64,000 nucleotides of DNA from Psychrobacillus sp. BL-248-WT-3 (GCF_012843435.1 NZ_JABAFC010000008.1:43474-107473); one strand, 5' to 3'. Numbered from the stretch's first letter, positions 24,655 to 33,190 are shown. Numbers and translations: made by a program. Notes: a model not told the origin generated them from the letters alone.

Positions 24655-24837
24655 ATGAAGGATTTCCATTGCTGTGCAACTTGCATTCATTTTAGCAGTG
24701 AAAAAACGACTAAAGGCATGTATTATAAATGCAAAAGATTAGGCTTTCAAACTGAACCCTCTCATAAATTCAACTGTTGGAACCCAAAAGAAAATGTAAG
24801 AAAGCTAATGGAGAAGACAGACACTAGTAAGTCTTAA
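24655..24837 (+). CDS. Small cysteine-rich protein, possible zinc ribbon
   Basis: This 60-residue protein has cysteines at positions 6, 7, 10, 26 and 41 plus His5, His12 and His37. The pattern C7-x2-C10 ... C26 ... C41-W would suit a small zinc-binding fold. ATAGGAGG precedes the ATG at 6 bases. I recognise it only as a type of conserved small hypothetical in Bacillaceae. It stands alone between ppiB and the ArsR-type regulator. Confidence 0.7.
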   Translation: MKDFHCCATCIHFSSEKTTKGMYYKCKRLGFQTEPSHKFNCWNPKENVRKLMEKTDTSKS

Positions 24838-24937
24838 ACGATTTAACTAAAATATTACAACTATATATTTACACCGCTTATCCAATATTGTATATTTTAC
24901 ATATAACCAAAAGGTTATGTGTTGAGGAGGTCATTTT

Positions 24938-25243
24938 TTGACGGACATTTACAGAGCAATAGCAGATCCCATACGTCGTCGTATCCTCACCATATTGTCT
25001 CAAAAGGAATGTACTCAAACCGAACTAGTTGATCATTTCCCAATCTCCCAGCCTGCAGTAAAAAAACACCTCACTATATTGCTAGAAGAGGAATTAATTG
25101 AGGAAAGGAGAGAAGGAAAATATCGCCTCTATCGTTTAAAGCAAGATAATTTTGCTGTTCACTATAAAAAATTGCAAGAAGAGATTGGTTTGATATTAGA
25201 GGATAAGCTCACAAAGCTAAAAAACTATTTAGAGGAGGATTAA
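24938..25243 (+). CDS. ArsR-family regulator (SdpR-like)
   Basis: This is a 101-residue winged-helix repressor. The start TTG follows GAGGAGG; the sequence begins IYRAIADPIRRRILTILS and continues through ISQPAVKKHLTILLEEELIEERREGKYRLYRL, a typical HTH and wing. No metal-binding cysteine box is present; this is the SdpR/YceK-like type that usually pairs with an SRPBCC-domain gene. It ends two bases before such a gene, so the pair is coupled. Confidence 0.9.
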   Translation: MTDIYRAIADPIRRRILTILSQKECTQTELVDHFPISQPAVKKHLTILLEEELIEERREGKYRLYRLKQDNFAVHYKKLQEEIGLILEDKLTKLKNYLEED

Positions 25244-25245
25244 AA

Positions 25246-25938
25246 TTGGTTAAAGTCGTTCAGTCGGTTCAAAAGAAAATCTTCATAAAATCTACACCTG
25301 AGAGGGTATGGAGAGCACTTACACAAGCAGACGAACGCAATGCCTGGGAAACCAGAAGTTGCGAAATGGATATAAGAATCGGCGGACAGGTAACCCTAGA
25401 TTATGGGTGGGGCGCTAGCTATGTTGGAACTATTATAGAGTTAGAGGAAGAACAAAAGCTCGTTTTGCAAGGGAACGACAAGCAATTGACCACATGGACC
25501 ATTACCTCTGAAGCAGATGGTGTCCTTGTCTCCATTGAATATACAGGCTCTTGGGCTGGGGACATCGGCTTAATGGAAATGGACAATATGCTTTTTGGTA
25601 CTTATCAGTTCATGTTAAACCTTAAGAGTGTATTAGAAAAGGAAGTGGATTTACGCAAAAACTTTTGGAAAAGTTGGATTGGTGTCTTGCATCGTACTGT
25701 AGATAAGCGAGAAGGAACTAAAGTAGTTCAAGTAATAGCCTCTACTCCTGCTGATGGGTTACTAGAAGTAGATGACGTGATTACAGCAGTAAATGGGAAT
25801 ACGGTTCAATGCTATGACGACTTGGAAAGTTATGTATTTTCATGTGATCCCGGACAAAATTTAATTATTTCTCTTATTCGAGATGGGCAGGAACTGCCGG
25901 TTAGCCTTCATACGATTGGTTTTGGTCATTCCAATTAA
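25246..25938 (+). CDS. SRPBCC (AHSA1-like) protein fused to a PDZ domain
   Basis: This is a 230-residue cytoplasmic protein with a TTG start after GAGGAGGAT. Residues 1-140 form an SRPBCC/AHSA1-like ligand-binding domain (KKIFIKSTPERVWRALTQADERNAWE, IGGQVTLDYGWGASYVGTI). Residues about 142-225 look like a PDZ domain (GVLHRTVDKREGTKVVQVIASTPADGLLEVDDVITAVNGNTV, then DLESYVFSCDPGQNLIISLIRDGQ). There is no signal peptide or protease domain, which is where PDZ domains usually appear in bacteria. Its job is unknown; the tightly coupled ArsR repressor suggests ligand-dependent control. Confidence 0.82.
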   Translation: MVKVVQSVQKKIFIKSTPERVWRALTQADERNAWETRSCEMDIRIGGQVTLDYGWGASYVGTIIELEEEQKLVLQGNDKQLTTWTITSEADGVLVSIEYTGSWAGDIGLMEMDNMLFGTYQFMLNLKSVLEKEVDLRKNFWKSWIGVLHRTVDKREGTKVVQVIASTPADGLLEVDDVITAVNGNTVQCYDDLESYVFSCDPGQNLIISLIRDGQELPVSLHTIGFGHSN

Positions 25939-25957
25939 TTTCGCGATATTGGAATCC

Positions 25958-25985
25958 AAGTAGGCCCTCCTTCGAGAGCCTACTT
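25958..25985 (+). terminator. Terminator of the SRPBCC-PDZ gene
   Basis: An 8-bp stem (AAGTAGGC with GCCTACTT, 12-base loop) is followed by TTTG, 20 bases after the stop. Confidence 0.8.
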
Positions 25986-26355
25986 TTTGTTATGAGGATA
26001 TCTGTCGGACTAGCAACAGACCATCTCTCGTCACTAATCGTAAAGCCTTATCCACCAACCCGCTCGCTTCGCCACCTACCGTTTTATAAGACCTACCCTC
26101 TTAAGTACTTTCCTTCCAACTCATTGCATTGGTTTTTAAAACAGTACTTCAGTTCTTATAACATCTCCGTAAAATAAAAACTACTACATTGTAAATAAAT
26201 TACTTTTATAGTCATAATTATTTATTATTTTAATATTTGGTTACTATATTACAATACAGTAACAATTATAATATAAATTTGTATATTTATACCTTTTATA
26301 TGTTTTTGTCGGTATAATAAATTATAACAAAATAGTGATAGGCGGAGGTGTACCT
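25986..26355. other. AT-rich intergenic region
   Basis: The gap of about 370 bases has no supported gene. The left half contains a frame of 61 codons (25992-26177) without ribosome site. The right half is very AT-rich and includes two TATAAT-like hexamers (26313-26318 and nearby) before the small gene at 26356, a plausible -10 with a poor -35. Confidence 0.4.
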
Positions 26356-26547
26356 ATGTTTCTAATCACTCGCAAAATCAATGGTACAACAGAGACCTTG
26401 AAAAATTCCAACAGCCAATTCAATAAAACTTTTACAACTTATGAGGATGCCCATAAATTTGTTCTAAAGTTAAATAATAATATTATTCCTTCTAAGCATT
26501 GGAAGGTTACCGAAGAGACGATGGAAGTTACAAACGAGCAGTCATAA
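26356..26547 (+). CDS. Small hypothetical protein (63 aa)
   Basis: This is a 63-residue soluble protein (MFLITRKINGTTETLKN) with a TYEDAHKFVLKLNN helix. ATG 26356 follows GGCGGAGGTG; a longer frame from 26335 would absorb the ribosome site. No family recognised. The stop codon is inside its own terminator hairpin. Confidence 0.65.
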   Translation: MFLITRKINGTTETLKNSNSQFNKTFTTYEDAHKFVLKLNNNIIPSKHWKVTEETMEVTNEQS

Positions 26548-26556
26548 CTGCTCGTT
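26533..26556 (+). terminator. Terminator overlapping a stop codon
   Basis: AACGAGCAGT-CATA-ACTGCTCGTT is a perfect 10-bp stem with a T run after it. The stop TAA of the 63-residue protein lies at its loop. Confidence 0.88.
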
Positions 26557-26739
26557 TTTTATTATTTTACAGTTTTGCTTACCTGTCCGACCTCACCATA
26601 TCCCGTCAATACCAGTGAACCCCAATATTTTTTCGTATCGCCTAAAAAATAATATGAAAAATCGTTACATATTCATCAGTCTAACCTTATCCCTCTACAT
26701 ATAAATAAGATAACTCTTAGCGAGGAGGAGGTGTTAATA

Positions 26740-26943
26740 ATGAGTTATTCAAATTATTGTGGTGGTGGCTACGGCGGTGGATACGGCGGTAACACTGGCG
26801 GTGGCGGTTACCCAGGCGGCGGAGCTGGCATGGGTTCTGGATTCGCTTTATTAGTTGTTTTATTTATTCTTTTAATCATCGTAGTTGGTACTTTCGGATA
26901 CGGAAGTGGCGGCGGCGGTTATGTTGGCGGAGAGTCCTGCTAA
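26740..26943 (+). CDS. YjcZ-family sporulation-type small membrane protein
   Basis: This 67-residue protein has a Gly/Tyr-rich N-terminal part (residues 6-34), a hydrophobic helix GFALLVVLFILLIIVVG and a short Gly-rich tail with Cys. This is the YjcZ-type layout of Bacilli, a family of tiny glycine-rich membrane peptides annotated as sporulation-related. ATG 26740 follows GAGGAGGAGGTG. Low-complexity GGY and GGN repeats are clear at the DNA level. Confidence 0.85.
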   Translation: MSYSNYCGGGYGGGYGGNTGGGGYPGGGAGMGSGFALLVVLFILLIIVVGTFGYGSGGGGYVGGESC

Positions 26944-26987
26944 ATAAATGTGTTAATGTTCCTCCTAGTTACTATACTTTACCTCAC

Positions 26988-27013
26988 AAGACGGGCTTTT
27001 AGGAGCCTGTCTT
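26988..27013 (+). terminator. Terminator of the YjcZ-type gene
   Basis: AAGACGGGCT pairs with AGCCTGTCTT (one G-U) and is followed by TTTT. It lies between convergent genes. Confidence 0.78.
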
Positions 27014-27033
27014 TTTTGTTACAGGTAGTTATT

Positions 27034-27705
27034 TTATAATGAGTTTAAGAGCTCAGCGTAATTATTTTTTGGAGTATTTACTTCCTTCGAAACTGGATAA
27101 GCCTCCATTAAGGCTGATTCAAAAGGGCTTAACATTGCTTTAAGCCTATCTTTATCACGAAGGTTTGGATCTAACCAATTCCCGAACATTTCTGGTGGTA
27201 GTATGACTGGCATACGATCATGAATAGTCTTTACTAAAGAATTAGCTTCGGTTGTGAGAATAGTGCAGGAATGAACCGTTTCTTCATTTTCCCTTTTCCA
27301 GGTCTCCCATATTCCGGCTACTCCAAATAGTTCATTGTTTTTCATTTTTATAAGCATTGGAATCTTTTCCTTTTCATTTGAGATCCATTCATAAAAGGAA
27401 TTCATAGGTATGATACATCTTCGTTGTGTAAAAGCATTGCGATAGCTAGGTTTTACATCAACTGTTTCAGACCTTGCATTGATCATTTTGTAACCTATCT
27501 TCTCGTCCTTCGCCCAGCTGGGTATCAACCCCCACCGTAGCTGCCCCATTCTATTGCTGTTTCCATCGTTAATAATAGCTACGACAGACTGAGAAGGGGC
27601 TATATTATAATTAGGATAATAATCCTCTTCATTGGATACAAACTGCACATCAAATCGTTCTTTCATCTGTTCCATATCCGTATATAGACTAAAACGTCCG
27701 CACAT
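27034..27705 (-). CDS. SOS response-associated peptidase-family protein (SRAP/HMCES)
   Basis: This is a 223-residue SRAP-domain protein. The catalytic Cys2 (MCGRFSL) would become the N terminus after Met removal and form a thiazolidine crosslink with abasic sites in single-stranded DNA. Other active-site parts are INARSETVDVKPSY, CIIPMNSFYEW (Glu) and IHDRMPVIL (His). It is related to YedK of E. coli and YoqW of Bacillus. It stands alone; AAGGAAGG precedes the ATG. No LexA box was seen. Confidence 0.93.
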   Translation of the reverse strand: MCGRFSLYTDMEQMKERFDVQFVSNEEDYYPNYNIAPSQSVVAIINDGNSNRMGQLRWGLIPSWAKDEKIGYKMINARSETVDVKPSYRNAFTQRRCIIPMNSFYEWISNEKEKIPMLIKMKNNELFGVAGIWETWKRENEETVHSCTILTTEANSLVKTIHDRMPVILPPEMFGNWLDPNLRDKDRLKAMLSPFESALMEAYPVSKEVNTPKNNYAELLNSL

Positions 27706-27790
27706 AAGAGAACCTTCCTTTCTGTTATCTGTCCTATATCCTTTTCCTATTTATTGTTTGTTCAAACGCAGGCAAAAATTAAAAAAATCC

Positions 27791-27809
27791 CTAGAGTGTT
27801 TTACTCTAG
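27791..27809 (-). terminator. Terminator of the DUF1648 gene
   Basis: CTAGAGT pairs with ACTCTAG, followed on the minus strand by ATTTTTTT; it lies 10 bases after the stop. Confidence 0.75.
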
Positions 27810-27818
27810 AGACATTTT

Positions 27819-28931
27819 CTATAAGAGAAATGAAATACCAATAATGAGTACGATAGGTCCTAAAATAAATAACCAGGCTAACGGTCTTGCAAAGTTGACA
27901 GACCAGCCAACTCCAAAGCGTTTTTCTACAAAAACACTTGGATCATCTTTGTTGATATAGAAAATACCGCCCTTCCAAAATCGATCATCATCTACAGATG
28001 TACTATGAGGATTTCCTGCAACCACTTCTTCCTCCCCTACTTTCAAACGTGATCCTCCTTGACCAACTTTTACAGTAAAAATAGCTACACTAGCAAAAGC
28101 AAGCACCAAAAATCCTATTGGTAAAGCAATCATAACTAGGGATGAGGTTATTTCAGGATGTATTGTCTGTAAGTGAAGATATCCCATCAGCAAGGTGACT
28201 CCTACCGACATGACAAAAGAGAGCCAGCTAGAGTATTTCCGAAATGCAAGCTGCTGCTTAACGGAAGTTTTTTTGCGTTGAGGGCTAATGCTTGTTCCCG
28301 ACATTTTAATTCCCTCGCTAGTAAATAAAAACATTACCTGCATTATCAATAAAATTAGTGGAAGGGAAATAACAGTAAGATAGCTTTTCTCACTAAAAGC
28401 ATCTGCTTCCCCAGTCGGACCCCAATGAGTAGGAATCATGTCCGGCATCTGTGGATATTTTATAAGCGTATAAAATATAAGCCCAATCGATACAATCATG
28501 GGAATAATAAATAAAATTCTCGGCAGCAGTTGAAGCTTCTCTTGAAATCCTAAATCAACTACTTTGACTTCATTTTTGTCGGAAAACCAGCGACGCTTCT
28601 CTTTTAATTTCTTCATTTTCGTATGCATGATGAAGTAATAGGCAACGCTCAAAAATAGAACACCAATTTGAATTCCAACACTAACAAGAGCCAATACCTC
28701 TTCCTGAGGATTTTGAAGCAACGCCCAAGCAATATAGCCCGCAAAAATAACTAACCCACCAAAAAGAACTACAGCTGTGTATCTATTTTTTAACTGAAGG
28801 ATTTCCTTGTCCTTTTCATGCTGCTCAGGAACATTTACACCAAAAACAATCGTTGGTTTTAGAAATCTTGGAATGTATGCCTGTAAAATCGTAATAAATA
28901 AAAGAATAAATCCAAATAACAACAAAATCAT
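27819..28931 (-). CDS. DUF1648/DUF5808 membrane protein
   Basis: This is a 370-residue membrane protein with about eight hydrophobic segments. The DUF1648 motif IPTHWGPTGEADAFSEK lies near residue 165, and the C-terminal FWKGGIFYINKDDPSVFVEKRFGVGWSVNFARPLAW is the DUF5808 signature. The start lies 3 bases after the stop of the GntR gene, so they are coupled. Genes of this kind often sit beside a YtrA-type GntR regulator and are thought to be cell-envelope stress related; the function is unknown. Confidence 0.85.
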   Translation of the reverse strand: MILLLFGFILLFITILQAYIPRFLKPTIVFGVNVPEQHEKDKEILQLKNRYTAVVLFGGLVIFAGYIAWALLQNPQEEVLALVSVGIQIGVLFLSVAYYFIMHTKMKKLKEKRRWFSDKNEVKVVDLGFQEKLQLLPRILFIIPMIVSIGLIFYTLIKYPQMPDMIPTHWGPTGEADAFSEKSYLTVISLPLILLIMQVMFLFTSEGIKMSGTSISPQRKKTSVKQQLAFRKYSSWLSFVMSVGVTLLMGYLHLQTIHPEITSSLVMIALPIGFLVLAFASVAIFTVKVGQGGSRLKVGEEEVVAGNPHSTSVDDDRFWKGGIFYINKDDPSVFVEKRFGVGWSVNFARPLAWLFILGPIVLIIGISFLL

Positions 28932-28934
28932 TAT

Positions 28935-29318
28935 TTACCCCTCCTTAATATGTCGAACAAGCTCTCGTACCATTACAACCATTTCTTCCTCTGAAAGTTG
29001 CAATACCATCCCCTCTGCTAGCAATGGGCGAATCTGTTCAGCTAACAATTGCTTTTGTTGATCTGTTGCTTTTTCCATGCCTTTTGGTTGTATAATTACC
29101 CCTGATTTCGGAACAATTTGAATGAAATCTTTCTCTTCCAAAAGATGATAAGCCTTATTAACCGTATGCATATTCATACCCAAATCAGCGGCAAAGCTTC
29201 TAACAGATGGCAAGGAATCCCCTGGCTTTAGCTCTCCTCTAGCCATTCCTTCCATCAATTGTTGCGCTAGCTGTAAATAGATCGGCACAGATGAATTCGG
29301 CTTTATCTCTATAAACAT
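28935..29318 (-). CDS. GntR-family (YtrA type) regulator
   Basis: This is a 127-residue regulator. It has an N-terminal winged helix (VPIYLQLAQQLMEGMARGELKPGDSLPSVRSFAADLGMNMHTVNKAYHLLEEKDFI) and a short C-terminal helical region without a ligand-binding domain, as in the YtrA subfamily. AGGAGG precedes the ATG. It leads an operon with the DUF1648 membrane gene and probably represses it. A direct repeat in its promoter is a candidate operator. Confidence 0.9.
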   Translation of the reverse strand: MFIEIKPNSSVPIYLQLAQQLMEGMARGELKPGDSLPSVRSFAADLGMNMHTVNKAYHLLEEKDFIQIVPKSGVIIQPKGMEKATDQQKQLLAEQIRPLLAEGMVLQLSEEEMVVMVRELVRHIKEG

Positions 29319-29341
29319 TTCATGACCTCCTATTTACCTCT

Positions 29342-29373
29342 TGTTCTATGTATATTATAACACACTGTTCTAT
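29342..29373. promoter_or_regulatory. Direct repeat in the GntR promoter
   Basis: TGTTCTAT occurs at 29342-29349 and 29366-29373, 24 bases apart, flanking a minus-strand TATAAT hexamer (29354-29359). This is a candidate autoregulatory site. Confidence 0.45.
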
Positions 29374-29838
29374 ATGTAGTATATCAAAATGTTTTTATTT
29401 TTGGCTATGTTAAAAGGTAGAGTTGATTTATGATGCAAATACATCAGAAAGTAGAATTGATTTTTCGCCCCAGCCGGACGCTTTCCGCGGGGTGAGCGAT
29501 AAGCCATCACCCATCGCTTACGCGCGTGGTTGTGATGTCTGATCTGTCTCACTCATCCCGCCGGAGTCGCCGTCTGGTGCTCCAATCAATAATTAGAAAC
29601 GGCTTTGATCCGTCGGTAAAGTTCATTTAATAAATTTAATCGCATAAACAAAGTCGGAAAACTGTCTCCAACCATACTTCATAATTTATCGTAATGGGGA
29701 CCGGCACTATTAAAAATTTTCAGTTTAGTAATCAATTGTGGGACTGACATACCTTGAGTCGATTTACTACATTCCGTGCCTCTTTGTATCGGGATGCATT
29801 CTAGCCCTCCATTGATAAGAATCTCTCCTATAAAAAAA
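29374..29838. other. Intergenic region holding dispersed-repeat copy B
   Basis: The gap contains a long copy of the dispersed repeat (29401-29655). Between the repeat and the azoR terminator, about 180 bases show no recognisable gene. Confidence 0.5.
29401..29655 (+). repeat. Dispersed intergenic repeat, copy B (full)
   Basis: It starts TTGGCTATGTTAAAAGGTAG, contains CCGGACGCTTTCCGCGGGG, then a stem GTGAGCGAT/ATCGCTTAC (12-base loop), the block CTGTCTCACTCATCCCGCCG and ends near CGCATAAACAAAG. It is about 80% alike to copy C at 39421-39676 by eye. Confidence 0.9.
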
Positions 29839-29870
29839 AGCCGACAAGATCTCTGAGGATCTTGCCGGCT
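29839..29870 (-). terminator. Terminator of azoR
   Basis: A 13-bp stem (AGCCGACAAGATC with GATCTTGCCGGCT, one wobble pair) is followed on the minus strand by a run of eight T. Confidence 0.9.
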
Positions 29871-29883
29871 CCAAATATGTTTA

Positions 29884-30528
29884 TTATCCTTTTACTGTTA
29901 ACTCTACTAAGCGTTGAGCAGAAGCTTTTACTTCTTCCATACCTGCAGAGATAATTTCTTGTGCTTTAGCAGGCATAGCATTATGACCTTCAATAATTAC
30001 TTCATCAATGATTTGCATACCGAATACTCCACCAAATACTGCACGCATATAGTTTACAGCCATTTCCATTGGCGCTGCCTCAGGTGTAGAATAAATTCCA
30101 CCACGAGCGTTTAAGAAGATTGCTTTTTTATCTGTCATTAATTGAACCATGTTGCCTTGTGCATCATATTTAAATGCAAAGCCTGCAGCATATACATAAT
30201 CAATAAAAGTTTGTAATTTAGCAGGGATTGTTAGATTCCATAATGGGAATGCAAATACTACAACATCTGCAGCAGTTAATAGATCCATTGCTTTTTGTTT
30301 AGCTGCTAATAAGCGAGATTCAACGTCCGTCAACTCTCCACCAGTTTGTACTTTACCGAAAGCATTGAAAAGGTCTTGTCCGAAGTATGGAGTATCCTCT
30401 TCATATACATCATAAACTGTTACGTTTACGTCTTTACCTTCAAGTTCAGCCATGAAAGTTTCATACATTTTACTTGAAATTGCTTCTGTTGCTGGTCGGT
30501 TATTTGCTTTTACTACTAATACGTTCAT
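29884..30528 (-). CDS. azoR: FMN-dependent NADH-azoreductase
   Basis: This is a 214-residue flavodoxin-fold quinone/azo reductase. Typical segments are VLVVKANNRPATEAISSKMYETF for phosphate binding, VVFAFPLWNLTIPAKLQTFIDYV and FLNARGGIYS. The family protects against quinones and electrophiles by two-electron reduction. GAGGAG precedes the ATG. A TCTC/GAGA palindrome about 50 bases upstream is a candidate site for a thiol-redox MarR regulator. Monocistronic. Confidence 0.92.
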   Translation of the reverse strand: MNVLVVKANNRPATEAISSKMYETFMAELEGKDVNVTVYDVYEEDTPYFGQDLFNAFGKVQTGGELTDVESRLLAAKQKAMDLLTAADVVVFAFPLWNLTIPAKLQTFIDYVYAAGFAFKYDAQGNMVQLMTDKKAIFLNARGGIYSTPEAAPMEMAVNYMRAVFGGVFGMQIIDEVIIEGHNAMPAKAQEIISAGMEEVKASAQRLVELTVKG

Positions 30529-30574
30529 TTTTATAACTCCTCTATAATATCCATATATTTTATATTTTTATTTA

Positions 30575-30588
30575 TCTCAAATTCGAGA
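30575..30588. promoter_or_regulatory. Imperfect palindrome upstream of azoR
   Basis: TCTCAAATTCGAGA has TCTC/GAGA arms around AATT. Azoreductase genes in Bacillus are often controlled by redox-sensing MarR proteins, which makes this a candidate operator. Confidence 0.35.
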
Positions 30589-30729
30589 CTTCTCTATATT
30601 ATATTAATATAAGAAGACTGTCAAAAGGTTAGCTCCTGTTAGTTATTTGCTTCTATGTTTTTCTTATCCTTGGAAACTTTAACTATTAATGTATTTGTTA
30701 TACTATTTATATAAAGGGAGGTGCATTTC

Positions 30730-30942
30730 TTGGAGGATATTATTGCTATCTTTATTTTTTCAACTATTGGCTTATCCTTGCTGAGTTTAATCGCTATGGG
30801 TGGCTACGTAACAGTGAAACAACAGCAGCATAAACAAAAGGAATTAGAGATAGAACTTTTGCGTTTAGAAAACGAGGCTTTTATGCTTTTGGAGCGAAAA
30901 GCTATGCGAGAAGAAAAGCATCTAGAGGAACCTAAGAATTAA
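30730..30942 (+). CDS. Small membrane protein with coiled-coil tail
   Basis: This is a protein of about 70 residues with one N-terminal membrane helix (IIAIFIFSTIGLSLLSLIAMGG) and a charged coiled-coil-like tail (KQQQHKQKELEIELLRLENEAFMLLERKAMREEK). I chose TTG 30730 because GGGAGGTG ends 6 bases before it; GTG 30721 would overlap that site. Family not recognised; a scaffold or phage-shock-like tail anchor is only a guess. Confidence 0.6.
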   Translation: MEDIIAIFIFSTIGLSLLSLIAMGGYVTVKQQQHKQKELEIELLRLENEAFMLLERKAMREEKHLEEPKN

Positions 30943-30949
30943 ATATAAA

Positions 30950-30986
30950 AAGGTGCTCCTTGTAAATAACTTACAAAGAGCACCTT
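30950..30986. terminator. Bidirectional terminator
   Basis: A 16-base stem with one mismatch (AAGGTGCTCCTTGTAA and near-complement, 5-base loop) lies between convergent genes. Confidence 0.85.
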
Positions 30987-30999
30987 ATAGAATTGTTAT

Positions 31000-31437
31000 T
31001 TAAAGTCCTATTACATGAGTGGTGTCAGGAGATCTGCGGTCAAATATAAAGCCGTTTGCCCGATAAAAAGCATCCGCTTTCATGGATTCGGTTTTAGTGG
31101 TGATTTCGTTGAACTGACCTTTAGCATCCTCTAAAATTGCTTTAAAAAGTTCACTGCCGATTCCTTTTCTACGGTAATCGGGCAACGTATAAAAACGATG
31201 CAATCTAGCAGAATCTGCTCCTAAAACATCTCGATTTAAGCCTCCAATTGCCACTAGCTCTCCTTCATTCCAAGCACCATATAGTGCCTCTCCTTGCTCA
31301 CTAAACCTGTTTGTACCATCCTCATACTCAGCAGCTAGCCTAGATACAAAACGGTACCCTTCTTTTTCGCTTTCTTGAATTAGCTTGGATACGTCGACCT
31401 CATTCAAATCAGAAATTCTTCTTACTTCGATTGCCAT
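31000..31437 (-). CDS. GNAT-family N-acetyltransferase
   Basis: This is a 145-residue single-domain GNAT enzyme. The acetyl-CoA motif is RFYTLPDYRRKGIGSELFKAILEDA; the late region ADAFYRANGFIFDRR is typical of the fold. Substrate unknown. TGGAGGAGCG precedes the ATG. It stands alone. Confidence 0.88.
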   Translation of the reverse strand: MAIEVRRISDLNEVDVSKLIQESEKEGYRFVSRLAAEYEDGTNRFSEQGEALYGAWNEGELVAIGGLNRDVLGADSARLHRFYTLPDYRRKGIGSELFKAILEDAKGQFNEITTKTESMKADAFYRANGFIFDRRSPDTTHVIGL

Positions 31438-31600
31438 ATACGCTCCTCCATTCTATTTGTAAAAACGAACTCCTAGTAACTTTCGATATACAGAAGCGAA
31501 TAACCTCTATTCATCAATATATTTCTATCCTTCCATAAATAGAATGGCGTCATTCCCATTAAAGCTTATTTGCTGATGCAGACTCTGTCTTAAAAAAATA

Positions 31601-31634
31601 AAAAAAGACTGCGCGTAAAAGCACAGTCTTTTTT
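31601..31634 (-). terminator. Terminator of trhO
   Basis: AAAAAAGACTG pairs with CAGTCTTTTTT in front of T runs on both strands, 12 bases after the minus-strand stop. Confidence 0.85.
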
Positions 31635-31645
31635 AACAAACGAAA

Positions 31646-32590
31646 TTAGATAGCAGCTAATCTTGCTTCCACTTCTTCATCCGTCAATTTATGTTCTACA
31701 ATATAGCGATTACGCGGGTGTACACGACATTCGTGTGAACAGCTGCGAAGATACTTATGTTCATTTTCTTCCGAACATAAAATTTTGTCATTACAGTCTG
31801 GATTTGCACAGTTTACGTAACGTTCACAAGGCTCTCCAGTGAAATGATCTTTTCCTACAACCACATGCTCTACTTGGTTAATTGGAACAGCAATACGCTC
31901 ATCAAATACATACATTTGACCATCCCATAGCTGACCACGAACTTCTGGGTCTTTACCATAGGTAGCAATACCTCCGTGCAGTTGAGCCACATCCTCGAAT
32001 CCTTCTCTAACTAACCAACCAGAGAATTTTTCACAGCGAATTCCGCCTGTGCAATACGTTAATACCTTTTTACCTTCAAAAAGCTCTTTATTATCGTGAA
32101 TCCACTCAGGAAGATCACGGAAATTACGAATATCCGGACGGATTGCTCCGCGGAAATGACCTAAGTCAAACTCGTAATCGTTACGAGCATCAATAACTAT
32201 TGTATCTTCGGCTTGCATTTGCAGATAAAATTCTTTTGGAGATAGGTATTTACCTGTTAATTCATTAGGATTGATATCTTCCTCTAATCCTAAGTGAACA
32301 ATTTCGCGCTTAGGGCGAACGTGCATTTTCTTAAATGCATGTCCTTCCGCTTCATCTATTTTAAACACCATGTCAGCAAAACGTTCATCTGCTTTCATCA
32401 TGTTCATGTATGCGTCTGTTTGTTCAATTGTTCCGGAACAAGTTCCGTTTATACCTTCGTTCGATACTAAAATACGCCCTTTTAACCCTAGTTCCTTACA
32501 TGCAGCAAGATGTTCTTGTGCAAATGTTACTGGATCTTCAATTGGGACGTATTTGTAGTAAAGTAATACTCTGTATGCATTTGTGTCCAT
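31646..32590 (-). CDS. trhO: tRNA uridine(34) hydroxylase TrhO (rhodanese type)
   Basis: This is a 314-residue protein that hydroxylates uridine 34 of tRNAs using oxygen, on the way to mo5U/mcmo5U. An N-terminal ferredoxin-like domain precedes the rhodanese domain (about 125-220: [18 protein letters not shown]) with the catalytic loop YCTGGIRC. The C-terminal part has cysteine clusters ([31 protein letters not shown]) typical of this family. AGGTGGAG precedes the ATG. Monocistronic. Confidence 0.94.
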   Translation of the reverse strand: MDTNAYRVLLYYKYVPIEDPVTFAQEHLAACKELGLKGRILVSNEGINGTCSGTIEQTDAYMNMMKADERFADMVFKIDEAEGHAFKKMHVRPKREIVHLGLEEDINPNELTGKYLSPKEFYLQMQAEDTIVIDARNDYEFDLGHFRGAIRPDIRNFRDLPEWIHDNKELFEGKKVLTYCTGGIRCEKFSGWLVREGFEDVAQLHGGIATYGKDPEVRGQLWDGQMYVFDERIAVPINQVEHVVVGKDHFTGEPCERYVNCANPDCNDKILCSEENEHKYLRSCSHECRVHPRNRYIVEHKLTDEEVEARLAAI

Positions 32591-32864
32591 TTTTTACTCC
32601 ACCTTTTCAAATTTTGTCCATCGCTTTATCATAACAAATTTAAAAGGAGAAGTTAAATAGTTAGTTTTATCAAAAAATAAACGAGTAGTAATTAAAAGTT
32701 GACTTTGTTAAAGGGGATGATTGTCCATTTTTTATTTATTACTTCCAGTCTTTATTTTTCTTTATATGGAAGAGTTAGTAAAATGCTACACTTAAACTAA
32801 TAATGATCATCACAAGCAATATTTTTAGTCGTGGTGGCAAATAATTTTACTAACGGAGGTTCAA

Positions 32865-33158
32865 ATGGATAGTTTTTTCATAATACTTTTAGTCTTTTTT
32901 ATCGTTTCTGCTAACATTATTGGATTTCTAACTTACAAAAAAAAGAAAAGTCTATATTACTCAGCTTTTACTATATTATATCTCGGGGTTTTATTTGGCT
33001 CCATTGGTGGTGCAATAACCGTATTTGTTATTAATGATCCTTTTGCAATATTTTATGGTCTGCAAGTAGCGTACTATTTACTAATTAACAGTGTTATTGT
33101 TTTTCTAATTGCTATTTTAACGAGCGTAATAAAAAGATTTAACAACAAAACAACGTAG
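32865..33158 (+). CDS. Small membrane protein, three helices
   Basis: This is a 97-residue very hydrophobic protein with an N-terminal helix, a KKKK loop and two or three further helices (FTILYLGVLFGSIGGAITVFVI, YYLLINSVIVFLIAILTSVI). ACGGAGG precedes the ATG. The pattern resembles DUF1294-like small membrane proteins, but I cannot assign it. A second small membrane gene follows 32 bases later and is probably cotranscribed. Confidence 0.68.
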   Translation: MDSFFIILLVFFIVSANIIGFLTYKKKKSLYYSAFTILYLGVLFGSIGGAITVFVINDPFAIFYGLQVAYYLLINSVIVFLIAILTSVIKRFNNKTT

Positions 33159-33190
33159 TTCCTGACAAGGCAGATATAGGGGGTATTTTT

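Noticed and set aside
25992..26177. 61-codon frame after the SRPBCC-PDZ terminator
   Set aside because: There is no ribosome site, the composition is not coding-like, and it follows immediately on a terminator without a promoter.
29370..29552. Minus-strand 60-codon frame in the intergenic gap
   Set aside because: It is read out of the dispersed repeat and has no ribosome site; similar frames appear wherever that repeat occurs.
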